From NCBI RefSeq assembly GCF_001277255.1, contig NZ_CP012264.1, positions 1,550,001-1,614,000 of the forward strand: DNA of 64,000 nucleotides. The letters are read 5' to 3'. Below the pieces are notes generated by a model. It searched no databases. It saw only the letters and a program-made list of their open reading frames with translations, and was not told where the DNA came from. Below are positions 9,836 to 19,293 of this stretch, in pieces. A program made the position numbers and the translations under genes. Origin of the DNA: Cronobacter condimenti 1330. Lineage in GTDB: Bacteria; Pseudomonadota; Gammaproteobacteria; Enterobacterales; Enterobacteriaceae. The first letter of the stretch is position 1. Every line of letters begins with the position of its first letter.

Positions 9836-10483
9836 ATGAACTATCATATTATTCCGGTAACGGCGTTCGCCCAGAACTGCTCGTTAATCTGGTGTGAGGA
9901 GACGCAACAGGCGGCGCTGGTCGATCCCGGCGGCGATGCGCAGCGCATTAAAGAGGAAGTCGCCCAGAAGGGTGTTGTGCTGCAGCAGATCCTGTTAACG
10001 CACGGTCATCTTGACCATGTCGGCGCGGCGGCGGAGCTTGCGGCGCATTATGGCATCCCCATTGTCGGCCCGGAAAAAGAAGATGAGTTCTGGCTACAGG
10101 GTTTACCCGCCCAGAGCCGTATGTTTGGCCTTGATGAATGTCAGCCGCTGACGCCGGACCGCTGGCTCAGTGAAGGCGATACGGTGAATGTAGGAAATAT
10201 CACGCTTGGCGTGCTGCATTGTCCAGGCCATACGCCAGGCCATATCGTCTTTTTTGACGTGCAGTCCCACTTGCTGGTTTCGGGCGATGTCATCTTTAAA
10301 GGCGGTGTAGGGCGCAGTGATTTCCCGCGCGGCGATCACAGTCAGCTTATTGATTCCATTAAACGTAAGCTGCTGCCGCTTGGCGATGACGTCACCTTTA
10401 TTCCCGGCCATGGCCCGATGTCCACGCTCGGCCATGAGCGTCTGCATAATCCTTTCCTGCAGGATGAAATGCCGGTTTGGTAA
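9836..10483 (+). CDS. gloC: Hydroxyacylglutathione hydrolase GloC (YcbL, metallo-beta-lactamase fold)
   Basis: Type II glyoxalase of the metallo-beta-lactamase superfamily; E. coli YcbL/GloC hydrolyses S-lactoylglutathione, the second step of methylglyoxal detoxification. 215 residues, the usual length. The metal-binding signature THGHLDHVG is at about residues 57-65, further ligands are in HCPGHTPGH and SGDVIF, and a C-terminal GHGP motif is present. Methylglyoxal synthase mgsA is encoded in the same window, about 35 kb downstream. A terminator shared with the convergent aspC follows. Confidence 0.95.
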   Translation: MNYHIIPVTAFAQNCSLIWCEETQQAALVDPGGDAQRIKEEVAQKGVVLQQILLTHGHLDHVGAAAELAAHYGIPIVGPEKEDEFWLQGLPAQSRMFGLDECQPLTPDRWLSEGDTVNVGNITLGVLHCPGHTPGHIVFFDVQSHLLVSGDVIFKGGVGRSDFPRGDHSQLIDSIKRKLLPLGDDVTFIPGHGPMSTLGHERLHNPFLQDEMPVW

Positions 10484-10500
10484 GTTACTCCCTGCCAATA

Positions 10501-10527
10501 AAAAGGGCCGCATAGCGCGGCCCTTTT
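10501..10527. terminator. Bidirectional terminator between gloC and aspC
   Basis: Perfect stem aaaagggccgc/gcggccctttt with a five-base loop, flanked by A and T runs on both sides. It serves convergent gloC (plus) and aspC (minus). Confidence 0.9.
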
Positions 10528-10543
10528 ACTTTTTAGCGTGACA

Positions 10544-11734
10544 TTACAGCACGGCAACGATAGCTTCGCACAGCGGCGCCATGTTGTCCGGCGTCATGCC
10601 CGCCACGTTTACACGACCAGACGCAACCGCGTAAACGCCGAATTCTTCACGAAGACGCAGCACCTGCTCTTTGGTGAGGCCGCTGAAAGAGAACATGCCG
10701 TTCTGTTTGGTGATGAAGCTGAAGTCGCGGTTCGCGCCTTTCTCCGCAAGCGTATTCACAAACAGCTGGCGCATACGCTGGATGCGCTGGCGCATGTCGG
10801 TCAGCTCCTGCTCCCACATCGTACGTAACGCTTCGTTGCTAAGGATAGTCGCAACCACCGATGCACCGTGTGCCGGCGGGTTGGAGTAGTTAGCGCGAAT
10901 GCACGATTTCATCTGGCTGAACGCGCGATCTGCGGCGTCGGTATCGGCCGCGACCAGCGTACAGGCACCCACGCGCTCGTTATACAGGCCGAAGTTTTTG
11001 GAGAAGGAGCTTGCGACGATAAGCTCTTGATGCAGTGCGGCGAACGCACGCAGGCCTTCGGCATCTTCCTCCAGACCGCGGGCGAAGCCCTGGTAGGCGA
11101 AGTCAAACAGCGGCAGCCAGCCTTTTTCAACGGACAGTTTGGCCAGCTGTTCCCACTGTTCGAGTGTGGGGTCAATGCCGGTCGGGTTGTGGCAGCAGCC
11201 GTGGAACAGTACGACATCACCCGCTTGCGCTTCCTGCAGGCTGTTCAAAAGCCCGTCAAAATCGAGGGTATGGTTTGCGGCGTCGTAGTAAGCGTATTCG
11301 CGCACTTCCAGCCCGGCGGAGTTAAACACGCCTTTATGGTTCGGCCAGCTCGGGTTAGAGACCCAGACGCGCTTCACGTCGGTGTTTTTCGCGAGGAAAT
11401 CTGCCGCGACGCGCAGCGCGCCGGTACCGCCCGGAGTCTGCGCCGTACGGGCGCGTTTATTGTTAATGATGTGGCTGCCTTTACCGAACAGCAGTTCCTG
11501 CGTGCAGCGGCCGAATTCGGGAATACCGTCAATGCCGAGGTAGTTTTTGGTGGTTTCATTTTCCAGCAGATATTGTTCTGCTTTTTTAACGCTGGTCAGA
11601 ACCGGGGTCTTACCGGTTTCATCCTTGTAAACACCAATGCCTAAGTTAATTTTGGTCGGGCGGTCGTCGGCACGAAACAGATCGGCCAGGCCAAGGATCG
11701 GGTCGGCTGGGGCGGCGGTAATGTTCTCAAACAT
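10544..11734 (-). CDS. aspC: Aspartate aminotransferase AspC
   Basis: PLP-dependent class I aminotransferase interconverting aspartate/2-oxoglutarate and oxaloacetate/glutamate; cytosolic and homodimeric. 396 residues, identical in length to E. coli AspC. The N-terminus is MFENITAAPADPILGLADLFR. The PLP-binding lysine lies in ASSFSKNFGLY, and the substrate-binding region GCCHNPTGIDP and C-terminal SGRVNVAGM with the substrate-binding Arg are present. Located between ompF and gloC as in E. coli. Confidence 0.98.
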   Translation of the reverse strand: MFENITAAPADPILGLADLFRADDRPTKINLGIGVYKDETGKTPVLTSVKKAEQYLLENETTKNYLGIDGIPEFGRCTQELLFGKGSHIINNKRARTAQTPGGTGALRVAADFLAKNTDVKRVWVSNPSWPNHKGVFNSAGLEVREYAYYDAANHTLDFDGLLNSLQEAQAGDVVLFHGCCHNPTGIDPTLEQWEQLAKLSVEKGWLPLFDFAYQGFARGLEEDAEGLRAFAALHQELIVASSFSKNFGLYNERVGACTLVAADTDAADRAFSQMKSCIRANYSNPPAHGASVVATILSNEALRTMWEQELTDMRQRIQRMRQLFVNTLAEKGANRDFSFITKQNGMFSFSGLTKEQVLRLREEFGVYAVASGRVNVAGMTPDNMAPLCEAIVAVL

Positions 11735-11864
11735 GACGAGGTTCCATTGTGATTTCAGAAGGGAAATTCGCTATCAGGTTAACGGGAGATTTACAAAATG
11801 CCAACCGTTTGCCCGGAAAAGTTACATGGATCGCAAAAGTCGGCAGAATTTTCTTTTACCCATA

Positions 11865-11892
11865 AAAAAACAGGGCCGAAGCCCTGTTTTTT
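11865..11892 (-). terminator. Terminator of the ompF-locus porin
   Basis: Stem aaaacagggc/gccctgtttt with a cgaa loop and an uninterrupted T run on the minus strand, about 30 bases after the porin stop. It may also help insulate aspC. Confidence 0.88.
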
Positions 11893-11919
11893 CGCTATCA
11901 GACAACGAGGTTGTGCTGA

Positions 11920-13005
11920 TTAGAACTGGTAAACGATACCCACTGCGGCGGTGTTGTCAGAACCTACGCCCAGTTTGTTGTCGCTGTCGATCTGGTTGAT
12001 GATGTAATCAACATAGGTGGACATATTTTTGTTGAAGTAGTAAGTCGCGCCAACTTCGATATAGTTGATGAATTCTTCGCTACCAATGCCCTCAACATCT
12101 TTCGCTTTAGATTTGTAGTAAGCGATAGACGGACGCAGGCCGAAATCGAACTGGTACTGAGCAACAACAGAGAAGTCCTGAGTTTTATTTGCGTAACCGT
12201 TAGTGATACGGGTAGCATTGCGGGTTTCACCATACAGTGCAGCCAGATAGATGTTGTTAGCATCATATTTCACACCGGTTGCCCACTGTTCAGCTTTAGC
12301 ACCTTTACCGCGAGCCAGAGTTTCCTGAGCGTTGGTACGGTCAGCAGCGCCGTAGCCACCGATAACACTGAAACCATCAAATTCGTAACCCAGAGAGGTT
12401 GCCCAGCCGTCACCGTTGGAACGCTGGATATCAGCAATAGAGCCAGCACGCTCATTTTTGCCCAGATACTGAACACCGAAGCTCAGGCCATCTACCAGGC
12501 CAAAGAAGTTGCTGTTACGGTAAGTTGCCAGACCACCGTTACGGCCAGCAAAGAAGTTATCGCTGGCACCAGTGTCGCCACCGAACTCAGGCAGCATATC
12601 GGTTACGCCGATAGCATCGTATACCAGGCCGTAGTTACGACCATAGTCGAAAGAACCGAAGTCACCGAATTTCAGACCAGCAAATGCCAGACGGGTTTTA
12701 TTTCCGTTCTGAACGCCAGTACCGCTTTCAGCATTGTTACCCTGGAAATTATATTCCCACTGGCCGTAACCGGTCAGTTGGTCATTGATCTGCGTCTCAC
12801 CTTTAAAACCAAGACGGGCATACGTTCTGTCGCCGTTGCCATCATAACCGTTTGCGCCATTGTCTTTAGTAAAATAGTGCAGACCTACTGCTTTACCGTA
12901 AATATCTACTTTGTTGCCGTCTTTATTATAGATTTCTGCAGCGTTTGCTGCACCGGCTACCAGCAGGGCAGGGATAACCACTGCCAGGATATTGCGCTTC
13001 ATCAT
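11920..13005 (-). CDS. ompF: OmpF-family trimeric outer-membrane porin
   Basis: General diffusion porin of the OmpF/OmpC family, a 16-stranded trimeric beta-barrel in the outer membrane. 361 residues; the signal peptide ends at AANA before AEIYNKDGNKVDIYGK, the canonical mature start. The L3 constriction-loop motif PEFGGDT is present and the C-terminus is VGIVYQF with terminal Phe for BAM recognition. The start doublet ATGATG gives MMKRN as in E. coli ompF. Synteny (aspC-ompF-asnS) and a leader nearly identical to E. coli ompF support the ompF assignment. Surface loops have their own sequence, as expected for phage- and antibody-exposed segments. Confidence 0.93.
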   Translation of the reverse strand: MMKRNILAVVIPALLVAGAANAAEIYNKDGNKVDIYGKAVGLHYFTKDNGANGYDGNGDRTYARLGFKGETQINDQLTGYGQWEYNFQGNNAESGTGVQNGNKTRLAFAGLKFGDFGSFDYGRNYGLVYDAIGVTDMLPEFGGDTGASDNFFAGRNGGLATYRNSNFFGLVDGLSFGVQYLGKNERAGSIADIQRSNGDGWATSLGYEFDGFSVIGGYGAADRTNAQETLARGKGAKAEQWATGVKYDANNIYLAALYGETRNATRITNGYANKTQDFSVVAQYQFDFGLRPSIAYYKSKAKDVEGIGSEEFINYIEVGATYYFNKNMSTYVDYIINQIDSDNKLGVGSDNTAAVGIVYQF

Positions 13006-13108
13006 TATTTATTACCCTCATTGGTTTTTTTGAACACCTGCCACTGCCGTCAATAATTCATTACGGAACTATTGATGAGAGTTTGGTGTCTTTCTGTGTC
13101 TGTCTGGC

Positions 13109-13137
13109 ATCTTTCCATTCATATAATCGTTTCGCTA
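13109..13137 (-). promoter_or_regulatory. ompF promoter with upstream OmpR region
   Basis: On the minus strand a TAGCGA -35 and AAAGAT -10 separated by 17 bases correspond to the weak, OmpR-dependent ompF promoter of E. coli. The flanking bases (gcactttcagggtagcgaaa) and the roughly 100-base leader down to gagggtaataaataATG are largely conserved. The A/T-rich tract at about 13140-13210 matches the position of the OmpR F1-F3 boxes. The leader around the start codon is the region paired by the antisense RNA MicF in E. coli. Individual OmpR boxes were not resolved by eye. Confidence 0.7.
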
Positions 13138-13508
13138 CCCTGAAAGTGCTACAAATGTCTAAATCAGGTAACAAAAAGAAATATTGTGTAAGATTTTGTT
13201 AATGGGAGGGGACTTTGTGAGAGACCTCAAATTTATTACTTAAGTGAATAAATTTCGGCCATTCCTTTCTTATATATATGAAAAACTTATCATTAATTTT
13301 GATAAGCTGCATTTTTATACAATTGTAAGCAGTAACGGTTTTTTATTGCCGAGCAAGGATGGAAGTCTGGATGGCTGTGGAAGTTGTGTACAAATCTGCT
13401 ATAGCGAAGCGGTGCAAAAAAATGCCATAAGAGGATTGGCTGATTTTTGCGCAGCAGAAAGATAAGCGATGCTGTAATAAAAAATGCACAACGGGCAGGC
13501 AGAAAGAG
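13138..13508. other. A/T-rich intergenic region upstream of ompF
   Basis: About 370 bases between the ompF promoter and the asnS terminator with no convincing gene. It is markedly A/T-rich (13150-13340 in particular) against a GC-rich background, as expected for distal OmpR, IHF and H-NS binding upstream of ompF. An inverted repeat cttatca-ttaattt-tgataag lies at 13286-13306. A 73-codon plus-strand open frame at 13244-13465 lacks a good ribosome-binding site and protein-like composition. Confidence 0.6.
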
Positions 13509-13533
13509 AAAGGGCCAGCAAGCTGGCCCTTTG
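13509..13533 (-). terminator. Terminator of asnS
   Basis: Ten-base stem aagggccagc/gctggccctt with a two-base core, only a few bases past the asnS stop and followed on the minus strand by a T-rich run. Confidence 0.85.
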
Positions 13534-13537
13534 AGGA

Positions 13538-14938
13538 TTAGAAGTTCGCGTTACGTGGCGTACGCGGGAAAGGAATAACATCGCGTACGTTTTGAACACC
13601 AGTCACATAGGCTATCAGACGTTCAAAGCCGAGACCGAAGCCCGCGTGCGGCACGGTGCCGTAACGGCGCAGGTCGCGATACCACCAGTAGTCTTCTTTA
13701 TTAAGACCCATCTCAGCCATGCGGGCGTCGAGCACGTCAAGACGTTCTTCACGCTGCGAGCCGCCGATGATTTCACCGATACCCGGCGCGAGCACGTCCA
13801 TTGCGGCCACAGTTTTACCATCTTCGTTAAGACGCATGTAAAACGCTTTAATGTCTTTCGGGTAGTTTTTCACGACGACCGGCGCTTTAAAGTGTTTCTC
13901 AGCGAGATAACGCTCATGCTCGGATGCCAGATCCACACCCCAGTAAACCGGGTTTTCAAATTTCTCGCCGCACTTCTCAAGGATGGCGACAGCGTCGGTG
14001 TAATCCACCTGCGCAAAGTCTGCGGAAATGAATCGCTCCAGACGGTCGACGGCTTCTTTATCGACGCGCTCCGCGAAGAATTTCATGTCATCCATGCGCT
14101 CATCGAGCACCGCTTTGAAGACATATTTCAGCATCGCTTCCGCAAGACCTGCCACATCATTCAGATTGGCGAATGCCACTTCCGGCTCCAGCATCCAGAA
14201 CTCCGCCAGGTGGCGGCTGGTGTTGGAGTTTTCCGCACGGAAAGTAGGGCCGAAGGTGTAGATTTTCGACAGCGCGCAGGCGTAGGTTTCGCCGTTCAAC
14301 TGGCCAGAAACCGTCAGAAACGCTTCTTTGCCGAAAAAGTCTTTGTCGAAATCGATTTTGCCCTGGCCGTCGCGCGGCAGGTTTTCGAGATCCAGTGTAG
14401 AGACGCGGAACATCTCACCTGCGCCTTCGGTATCGGAGGCGGTGATCAGTGGGGTGGACACCCAGAAGAAGCCCTGCTCGTGGAAGAAACGGTGCAGCGC
14501 CTGCGCCAGGGTGTGACGCACACGGGCCACCGCGCCGATAAGGTTGGTACGCGGACGCAGGTGCGCCACTTCACGCAGATACTCGATGCTGTGACGCTTG
14601 GCCGCCATCGGGTAGGTATCCGGATCGTCAACCCAGCCGGTCACTTCAACCTGCGTTGCCTGCAGCTCAAAGCTCTGGCCTTCGCCCGGGGATTCGACCA
14701 CCTTGCCGGTGACGATAACAGAACAGCCCGTCGTGAGGTGCAGCACCTCTTCATTATAATTGGGCAGAGAATTATTGATGACAGCCTGTATCGGATCAAA
14801 GCAGGAACCGTCATAAACGGCGAGGAAGGAGATGCCAGCTTTTGAATCTCTTCGGGTACGCACCCACCCGCGCACGGTGACTTCACTGTCAACGGCAACG
14901 CGGCCCTGGAGTACGTCGGCTACAGGCACAACGCTCAT
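13538..14938 (-). CDS. asnS: Asparaginyl-tRNA synthetase AsnS
   Basis: Class IIb aminoacyl-tRNA synthetase charging tRNA-Asn with asparagine in the cytosol. 466 residues, same length as E. coli AsnS. An N-terminal OB-fold anticodon-binding domain (about residues 15-100, VTVRGWVRTRRDSKAG) precedes the catalytic core. Motif 2 is represented by FGPTFRAENSNTSRHLAEFWMLEPE and motif 3 by GFGLGFERLIAYVTG near the C-terminus, which ends FPRTPRNANF. It is a single gene between ompF and pncB. Confidence 0.98.
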   Translation of the reverse strand: MSVVPVADVLQGRVAVDSEVTVRGWVRTRRDSKAGISFLAVYDGSCFDPIQAVINNSLPNYNEEVLHLTTGCSVIVTGKVVESPGEGQSFELQATQVEVTGWVDDPDTYPMAAKRHSIEYLREVAHLRPRTNLIGAVARVRHTLAQALHRFFHEQGFFWVSTPLITASDTEGAGEMFRVSTLDLENLPRDGQGKIDFDKDFFGKEAFLTVSGQLNGETYACALSKIYTFGPTFRAENSNTSRHLAEFWMLEPEVAFANLNDVAGLAEAMLKYVFKAVLDERMDDMKFFAERVDKEAVDRLERFISADFAQVDYTDAVAILEKCGEKFENPVYWGVDLASEHERYLAEKHFKAPVVVKNYPKDIKAFYMRLNEDGKTVAAMDVLAPGIGEIIGGSQREERLDVLDARMAEMGLNKEDYWWYRDLRRYGTVPHAGFGLGFERLIAYVTGVQNVRDVIPFPRTPRNANF

Positions 14939-15073
14939 AATTTTCTCTCTGGTTAATGGTCAAAAATAACATTTTCCACCCGGACGGGGGGTTATCTATG
15001 TTACCTGGCATACGCCATCAGACAAGCAGAATTCGCGGTGCGGGAAAAAGAAATCCGAAAGGGGAAGAGAAAG

Positions 15074-15094
15074 CAGGGAGCGCGCGGCTCCCTG
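15074..15094 (-). terminator. Probable terminator of pncB
   Basis: Stem cagggagc/gctccctg lies about 10 bases beyond the pncB stop; on the minus strand it is followed by a pyrimidine-rich ctttctctt run. Confidence 0.65.
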
Positions 15095-15104
15095 AAGGAA
15101 TACA

Positions 15105-16307
15105 TTAGCTTGCTTTGCGCACCTGCGGCAGGTCGAAGGCTTTGCGCAACGCGCGCACGAACGCTTTGTCATGACAGATGGTTTTGCCAGGGCTGTCAGA
15201 GAGCTTGGCGACCGGGCGGCCATTACACTCGACAAGCTTAATCACAATGTTGAGCGGCTTCACCTGTGGGATATCGCAGGTCAGGCGGGTGCCGATGCCA
15301 AAGCCGAGCTTAATGCGATCGGCAAAATGGCGATAGAGCTCAATCGCTTTAGCGAAATCGAGATTGTCGGAAAAAATCAGCGTCTTGCTGAGCGGGTCGA
15401 TACCGAGTGCCTGATAATGCGTGATGGCTTTTTCGCCCCACTGGATCGGGTCACCAGAGTCATGGCGCAGCCCCTGATAGCGTCCGGCGAACGCCGGGCC
15501 AAAGTCACGCAGGAACGCATCCATCGTAATACAGTCAGTCAGCGCGATGCCGAGCATATCCGGATATTCATCGAGCCACGCCTGCAACGCTGCAATCTGG
15601 CTATTGGCAAGATCCGGGCTTATTTGTTGATGCGCCTGAAACCATTCATGAGCCTGAGTGCCCATTGGTGTCAGAGAGAGACGACGCGCGAGGTCATAGT
15701 TGCTGGTGCCGATAAACCACGGTTCCTGCTTGAGCCGCTCAACGATGGCCTGCTGAACTTCGCGTGAAAAACGACGGCGGGTGCCGAAATCCATGAGGCG
15801 GAACGCGCTCAGATCGAGCCCGTCAGTCATCGCACGGAAATCCTGCAATTTGACATCGAGATGCGTCAGCGCTTGATCGACGCTCGCCTGCGGGGAACGA
15901 TAGCGGTGCACCAGTTCGCTGATGACCGCCAGCAGCGGCACTTCCCACATGATAACTTCACGCCACGGGCCGCTCATGCGAATGTCGAGTTTGCCGCCAT
16001 CGTTACGAATTTGTACCTGCGAGGGGTCATAACGGAAGTTTTTCAGCCAGGCGAGGTAGTCCGCTTTGAAAAACGGCAGGCCGGAGAGCCACTGAAATTC
16101 GACGTCGGAAAGCGCCAGATGTTGCATAGCGTCAACCTGTTCGCGAATGGCGTCGGCATAAATGCCCAGCAGATCGTCACCACGGCAGCGAAATTCTGCT
16201 GTCACATGCACGTCAGCATAGTGGTGAAAAACCGCCTGCTGCATATGCAGCTTATAGGCGTCCGTATCCAGCAGCGTTTGCAATAGGGGGGAAGCGTATT
16301 GTGTCAT
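15105..16307 (-). CDS. pncB: Nicotinate phosphoribosyltransferase PncB
   Basis: Converts nicotinate, PRPP and ATP to nicotinate mononucleotide in the NAD salvage (Preiss-Handler) pathway. 400 residues from the ATG at 16307 (MTQYASPLLQTLLDTDAYKLHMQQ), the E. coli length; a further in-frame start five codons upstream (MPVRT) is less likely by comparison. Family blocks FRCRGDDLLGIYADAIREQV, LMDFGTRRRFSREVQ, GTSNYDLARRL and FGIGTRLTCD are intact, with the phosphorylatable His in TPMGTQAHEW. In other enterobacteria pncB is repressed by NadR; no obvious NadR box was recognised here. Confidence 0.97.
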   Translation of the reverse strand: MTQYASPLLQTLLDTDAYKLHMQQAVFHHYADVHVTAEFRCRGDDLLGIYADAIREQVDAMQHLALSDVEFQWLSGLPFFKADYLAWLKNFRYDPSQVQIRNDGGKLDIRMSGPWREVIMWEVPLLAVISELVHRYRSPQASVDQALTHLDVKLQDFRAMTDGLDLSAFRLMDFGTRRRFSREVQQAIVERLKQEPWFIGTSNYDLARRLSLTPMGTQAHEWFQAHQQISPDLANSQIAALQAWLDEYPDMLGIALTDCITMDAFLRDFGPAFAGRYQGLRHDSGDPIQWGEKAITHYQALGIDPLSKTLIFSDNLDFAKAIELYRHFADRIKLGFGIGTRLTCDIPQVKPLNIVIKLVECNGRPVAKLSDSPGKTICHDKAFVRALRKAFDLPQVRKAS

Positions 16308-16573
16308 GGTGCGAACTGGCATCCTCTCACAGGCGCGTGTCTATCAGTGGCATAAGCAGATAAAGACGCAGGAGTATACCCTGATTATCGGTTTATTGAA
16401 GCAGGATCACAACACAACCGACGAAGCGGGTCGAGGGCAATTCGTGCCGCATGTTACTTAATTGTAGCAATCTGCCCGGTAGCCTCTGAAAAGTGAAAGA
16501 TTCTGCGTGGCAACATTAACGCAACAGGAATAGACTGGAGACGTAACCATACGGACCCTGGATAAGGTTTTTT

Positions 16574-19186
16574 ATGACTCAACAGCCACAAGCAAAATAC
16601 CGCCACGACTACCGTGCGCCGGATTATATGATTACCGATATTGATCTGACCTTCGACCTCGACGCCGCCAGAACGCGGGTCACGGCGGTCAGTCAGGTCA
16701 ACCGCCGTGTGGCGGAGAATGCGCCGCTGCGTCTGGACGGCGAAGACCTTACCCTGATTTCGGTCGAGGTTGATGGCACGCCCTGGACGCAACATCGCCT
16801 GGAAGAGGGCGCGCTGGTGCTGGAAAACGTGCCGGAGCGCTTTACTTTAAAAATCGTCAATAACATTAGCCCAGCGACGAACACTGCGCTGGAAGGGCTA
16901 TATCAGTCGGGCGAAGCGCTTTGCACCCAGTGCGAAGCGGAAGGTTTCCGTCATATTACCTGGTACCTGGATCGCCCGGACGTGCTGGCCCGCTTCACGA
17001 CCAAAATTATCGCTGATAAAGCGAAATACCCGTATCTGCTTTCTAACGGCAACCGTGTCGCGCAGGGCGAGCTGGACGATGGCCGTCACTGGATGCAATG
17101 GGAAGATCCGTTCCCGAAACCGTGTTATCTGTTCGCGCTGGTAGCGGGCGATTTCGATGTGCTGCGTGATACCTTCACTACCCGTTCCGGGCGTGATGTC
17201 GCGCTGGAGCTTTATGTAGATCGCGGCAATCTTGATCGCGCTGGCTGGGCGATGACCTCGCTGAAAAACTCCATGAAGTGGGACGAAACGCGTTTTGGTC
17301 TGGAGTACGATCTCGACATCTATATGATAGTTGCGGTGGATTTCTTCAATATGGGCGCGATGGAGAACAAAGGGCTGAATGTCTTTAACTCCAAATTTGT
17401 GCTGGCGCGCGCCGAAACCGCGACTGATAAAGACTACCTCAATATTGAACGTGTCATTGGACACGAATATTTCCATAACTGGACCGGTAACCGCGTCACC
17501 TGCCGCGACTGGTTCCAGCTCAGCCTGAAAGAGGGGCTAACGGTATTTCGCGATCAGGAGTTCAGCTCCGATCTCGGCTCCCGTGCGGTTAACCGCATCA
17601 GCAACGTGCGCACCATGCGTGCTATGCAGTTCGCTGAAGACGCAAGCCCGATGGCGCACCCGATTCGCCCGGACATGGTCATCGAGATGAACAATTTCTA
17701 CACCCTGACGGTGTATGAAAAAGGCTCCGAAGTGATCCGCATGCTGCATACGCTGCTGGGCGAAGCCAATTTCCAGAAGGGCATGCAGCTCTATTTCGAA
17801 CGCCATGACGGCAGCGCCGCCACCTGCGACGATTTCGTGCAGGCGATGGAAGATGCGTCCAATGTTGACCTGTCGCATTTCCGCCGCTGGTACAGCCAGT
17901 CCGGTACGCCGATTGTCACCGTACAGGATGACTACAACCCGCAAACCGAGCAGTACACCCTGACGCTAAGCCAGAGAACGCCGCCGACGGCGGATCAGCC
18001 GGAAAAACTGCCGCTGCATATTCCGTTTGATATTGAGCTTTATGACAACGAAGGTAACGTGATCCCGCTGCAAAAAGAGGGGCATCCGGTGCACCACGTG
18101 CTGAACCTCACCCAGGCGGAGCAGACCTTCGTTTTCGACAATGTCTATTTCCAGCCGGTGCCGTCGCTGTTGCGTGAATTCTCCGCTCCCGTGAAGCTTG
18201 AATACAAATGGAGCGATCAGCAGTTGACGTTCCTGATGCGTCACGCACGCAACGATTTCTCCCGCTGGGACGCGGCGCAGAGCCTGCTTGCCACCCATAT
18301 CAAACTGAATGTCGCGCGTTATCAGCAGCAGCAACCGCTGTCGCTGCCGCTGCACGTCGCGGATGCCTTCCGCGCGATCCTGCTTGATGAGACCCTCGAT
18401 CCGGCACTGGCGGCAGAGATCCTGACACTGCCGTCGCAGAATGAAATTGCCGAGCTGTTCCAGACTATCGACCCGCAGGCTATCGCCGCTGTGCATGATG
18501 CACTGACGCGCACGCTTGCCACTGAACTGGCCGATGAACTACTGGCGGTCTACAACGCCCATAAGCTGACCGGTTATCGTATCGATCATGCGGATATCGG
18601 CAAGCGCGCGCTGCGTAACACCTGCCTGCACTATCTGGCGTTTGGCGATGCACAACTGGCCGATAAACTGGTTGCGATGCAGTACCACGAGGCGGACAAC
18701 ATGACCGACGCGCTCGCGGCCCTTGCAACGGCCGTGGCAGCACAGCTGCCGTGTCGCGATACGCTGCTTGCCGAATATGACGACAAGTGGCATCACGACG
18801 GTCTGGTGATGGACAAATGGTTTATGTTGCAGGCCATGAGCCCGGCGAAAGCGGTGGTGACCAATGTCCGTGCACTGCTGGAGCATCGTTCATTCAGCCT
18901 CGGTAACCCCAACCGCGTTCGTGCGCTGGTCGGCGCGTTTGCCACCAACAATCCGGCGGCCTTCCATGCCGAGGATGGCAGCGGTTATCGTTTCCTGGTG
19001 GAGATGCTCACCGAGCTCAATACGCGCAACCCGCAGGTGGCGTCACGTCTGATTGAGCCGCTGATCCGCCTGAAACGTTATGACGACAAACGTCAGGCGC
19101 TGATGCGTGCGGCGCTGGAAGAGTTAAAAGCGCTACCGAAGTTATCTGGCGATTTGTATGAGAAAGTGAGTAAAGCGCTGGCGTAA
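16574..19186 (+). CDS. pepN: Aminopeptidase N PepN
   Basis: Broad-specificity M1 zinc aminopeptidase of the cytosol, the main alanyl aminopeptidase. 870 residues, the E. coli length, starting MTQQPQAKYRHDYRAPDY after a short ataagg ribosome site. Catalytic landmarks are the exopeptidase motif GAMEN and the zinc motif HEYFH at residues 297-301 (HExxH), with the third zinc-ligand Glu about 19 residues later in LKEGLTVFRDQEF. A C-terminal helical domain follows from roughly residue 550. It diverges from pncB across a 266-base gap that probably holds both promoters. Confidence 0.98.
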   Translation: MTQQPQAKYRHDYRAPDYMITDIDLTFDLDAARTRVTAVSQVNRRVAENAPLRLDGEDLTLISVEVDGTPWTQHRLEEGALVLENVPERFTLKIVNNISPATNTALEGLYQSGEALCTQCEAEGFRHITWYLDRPDVLARFTTKIIADKAKYPYLLSNGNRVAQGELDDGRHWMQWEDPFPKPCYLFALVAGDFDVLRDTFTTRSGRDVALELYVDRGNLDRAGWAMTSLKNSMKWDETRFGLEYDLDIYMIVAVDFFNMGAMENKGLNVFNSKFVLARAETATDKDYLNIERVIGHEYFHNWTGNRVTCRDWFQLSLKEGLTVFRDQEFSSDLGSRAVNRISNVRTMRAMQFAEDASPMAHPIRPDMVIEMNNFYTLTVYEKGSEVIRMLHTLLGEANFQKGMQLYFERHDGSAATCDDFVQAMEDASNVDLSHFRRWYSQSGTPIVTVQDDYNPQTEQYTLTLSQRTPPTADQPEKLPLHIPFDIELYDNEGNVIPLQKEGHPVHHVLNLTQAEQTFVFDNVYFQPVPSLLREFSAPVKLEYKWSDQQLTFLMRHARNDFSRWDAAQSLLATHIKLNVARYQQQQPLSLPLHVADAFRAILLDETLDPALAAEILTLPSQNEIAELFQTIDPQAIAAVHDALTRTLATELADELLAVYNAHKLTGYRIDHADIGKRALRNTCLHYLAFGDAQLADKLVAMQYHEADNMTDALAALATAVAAQLPCRDTLLAEYDDKWHHDGLVMDKWFMLQAMSPAKAVVTNVRALLEHRSFSLGNPNRVRALVGAFATNNPAAFHAEDGSGYRFLVEMLTELNTRNPQVASRLIEPLIRLKRYDDKRQALMRAALEELKALPKLSGDLYEKVSKALA

Positions 19187-19202
19187 CCGGTAAACATGAG
19201 CG

Positions 19203-19227
19203 GCGGGTCGCATTACGCTTACCCGAC
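19203..19227. repeat. REP-like palindromic element after pepN
   Basis: The imperfect palindrome gcgggtcgc-attacgctta-cccgac has the cgggt/acccg arms with a central ttacgctta typical of enterobacterial REP units, and lies in the pepN 3' flank. Only one copy was noticed in the window, so REP identity is by appearance only. Confidence 0.45.
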
Positions 19228-19260
19228 CGACACATTTATCGTACGGTCCATCACCATGTC

Positions 19261-19290
19261 AGGCGGGTGCACAACGCACCCGCCTTTTTC
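19261..19290. terminator. Terminator between pepN and ssuB
   Basis: Strong ten-base stem aggcgggtgc/gcacccgcct with a five-base loop and a ttttt run, placed between the convergent pepN and ssuB genes. The T run favours the plus strand (pepN). Confidence 0.85.
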
Positions 19291-19293
19291 TGG

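Noticed and set aside
10868..11644. 258-codon open frame antisense to aspC
   Set aside because: Shadow frame of aspC; composition rich in Arg, Val and His with no domain features.
13244..13465. 73-codon plus-strand open frame upstream of ompF
   Set aside because: No ribosome site, atypical composition, and it lies in the A/T-rich regulatory region shared with E. coli ompF.
13592..14845. Long open frame antisense to asnS
   Set aside because: Mirror frame of a highly expressed GC-rich gene; no protein family features.
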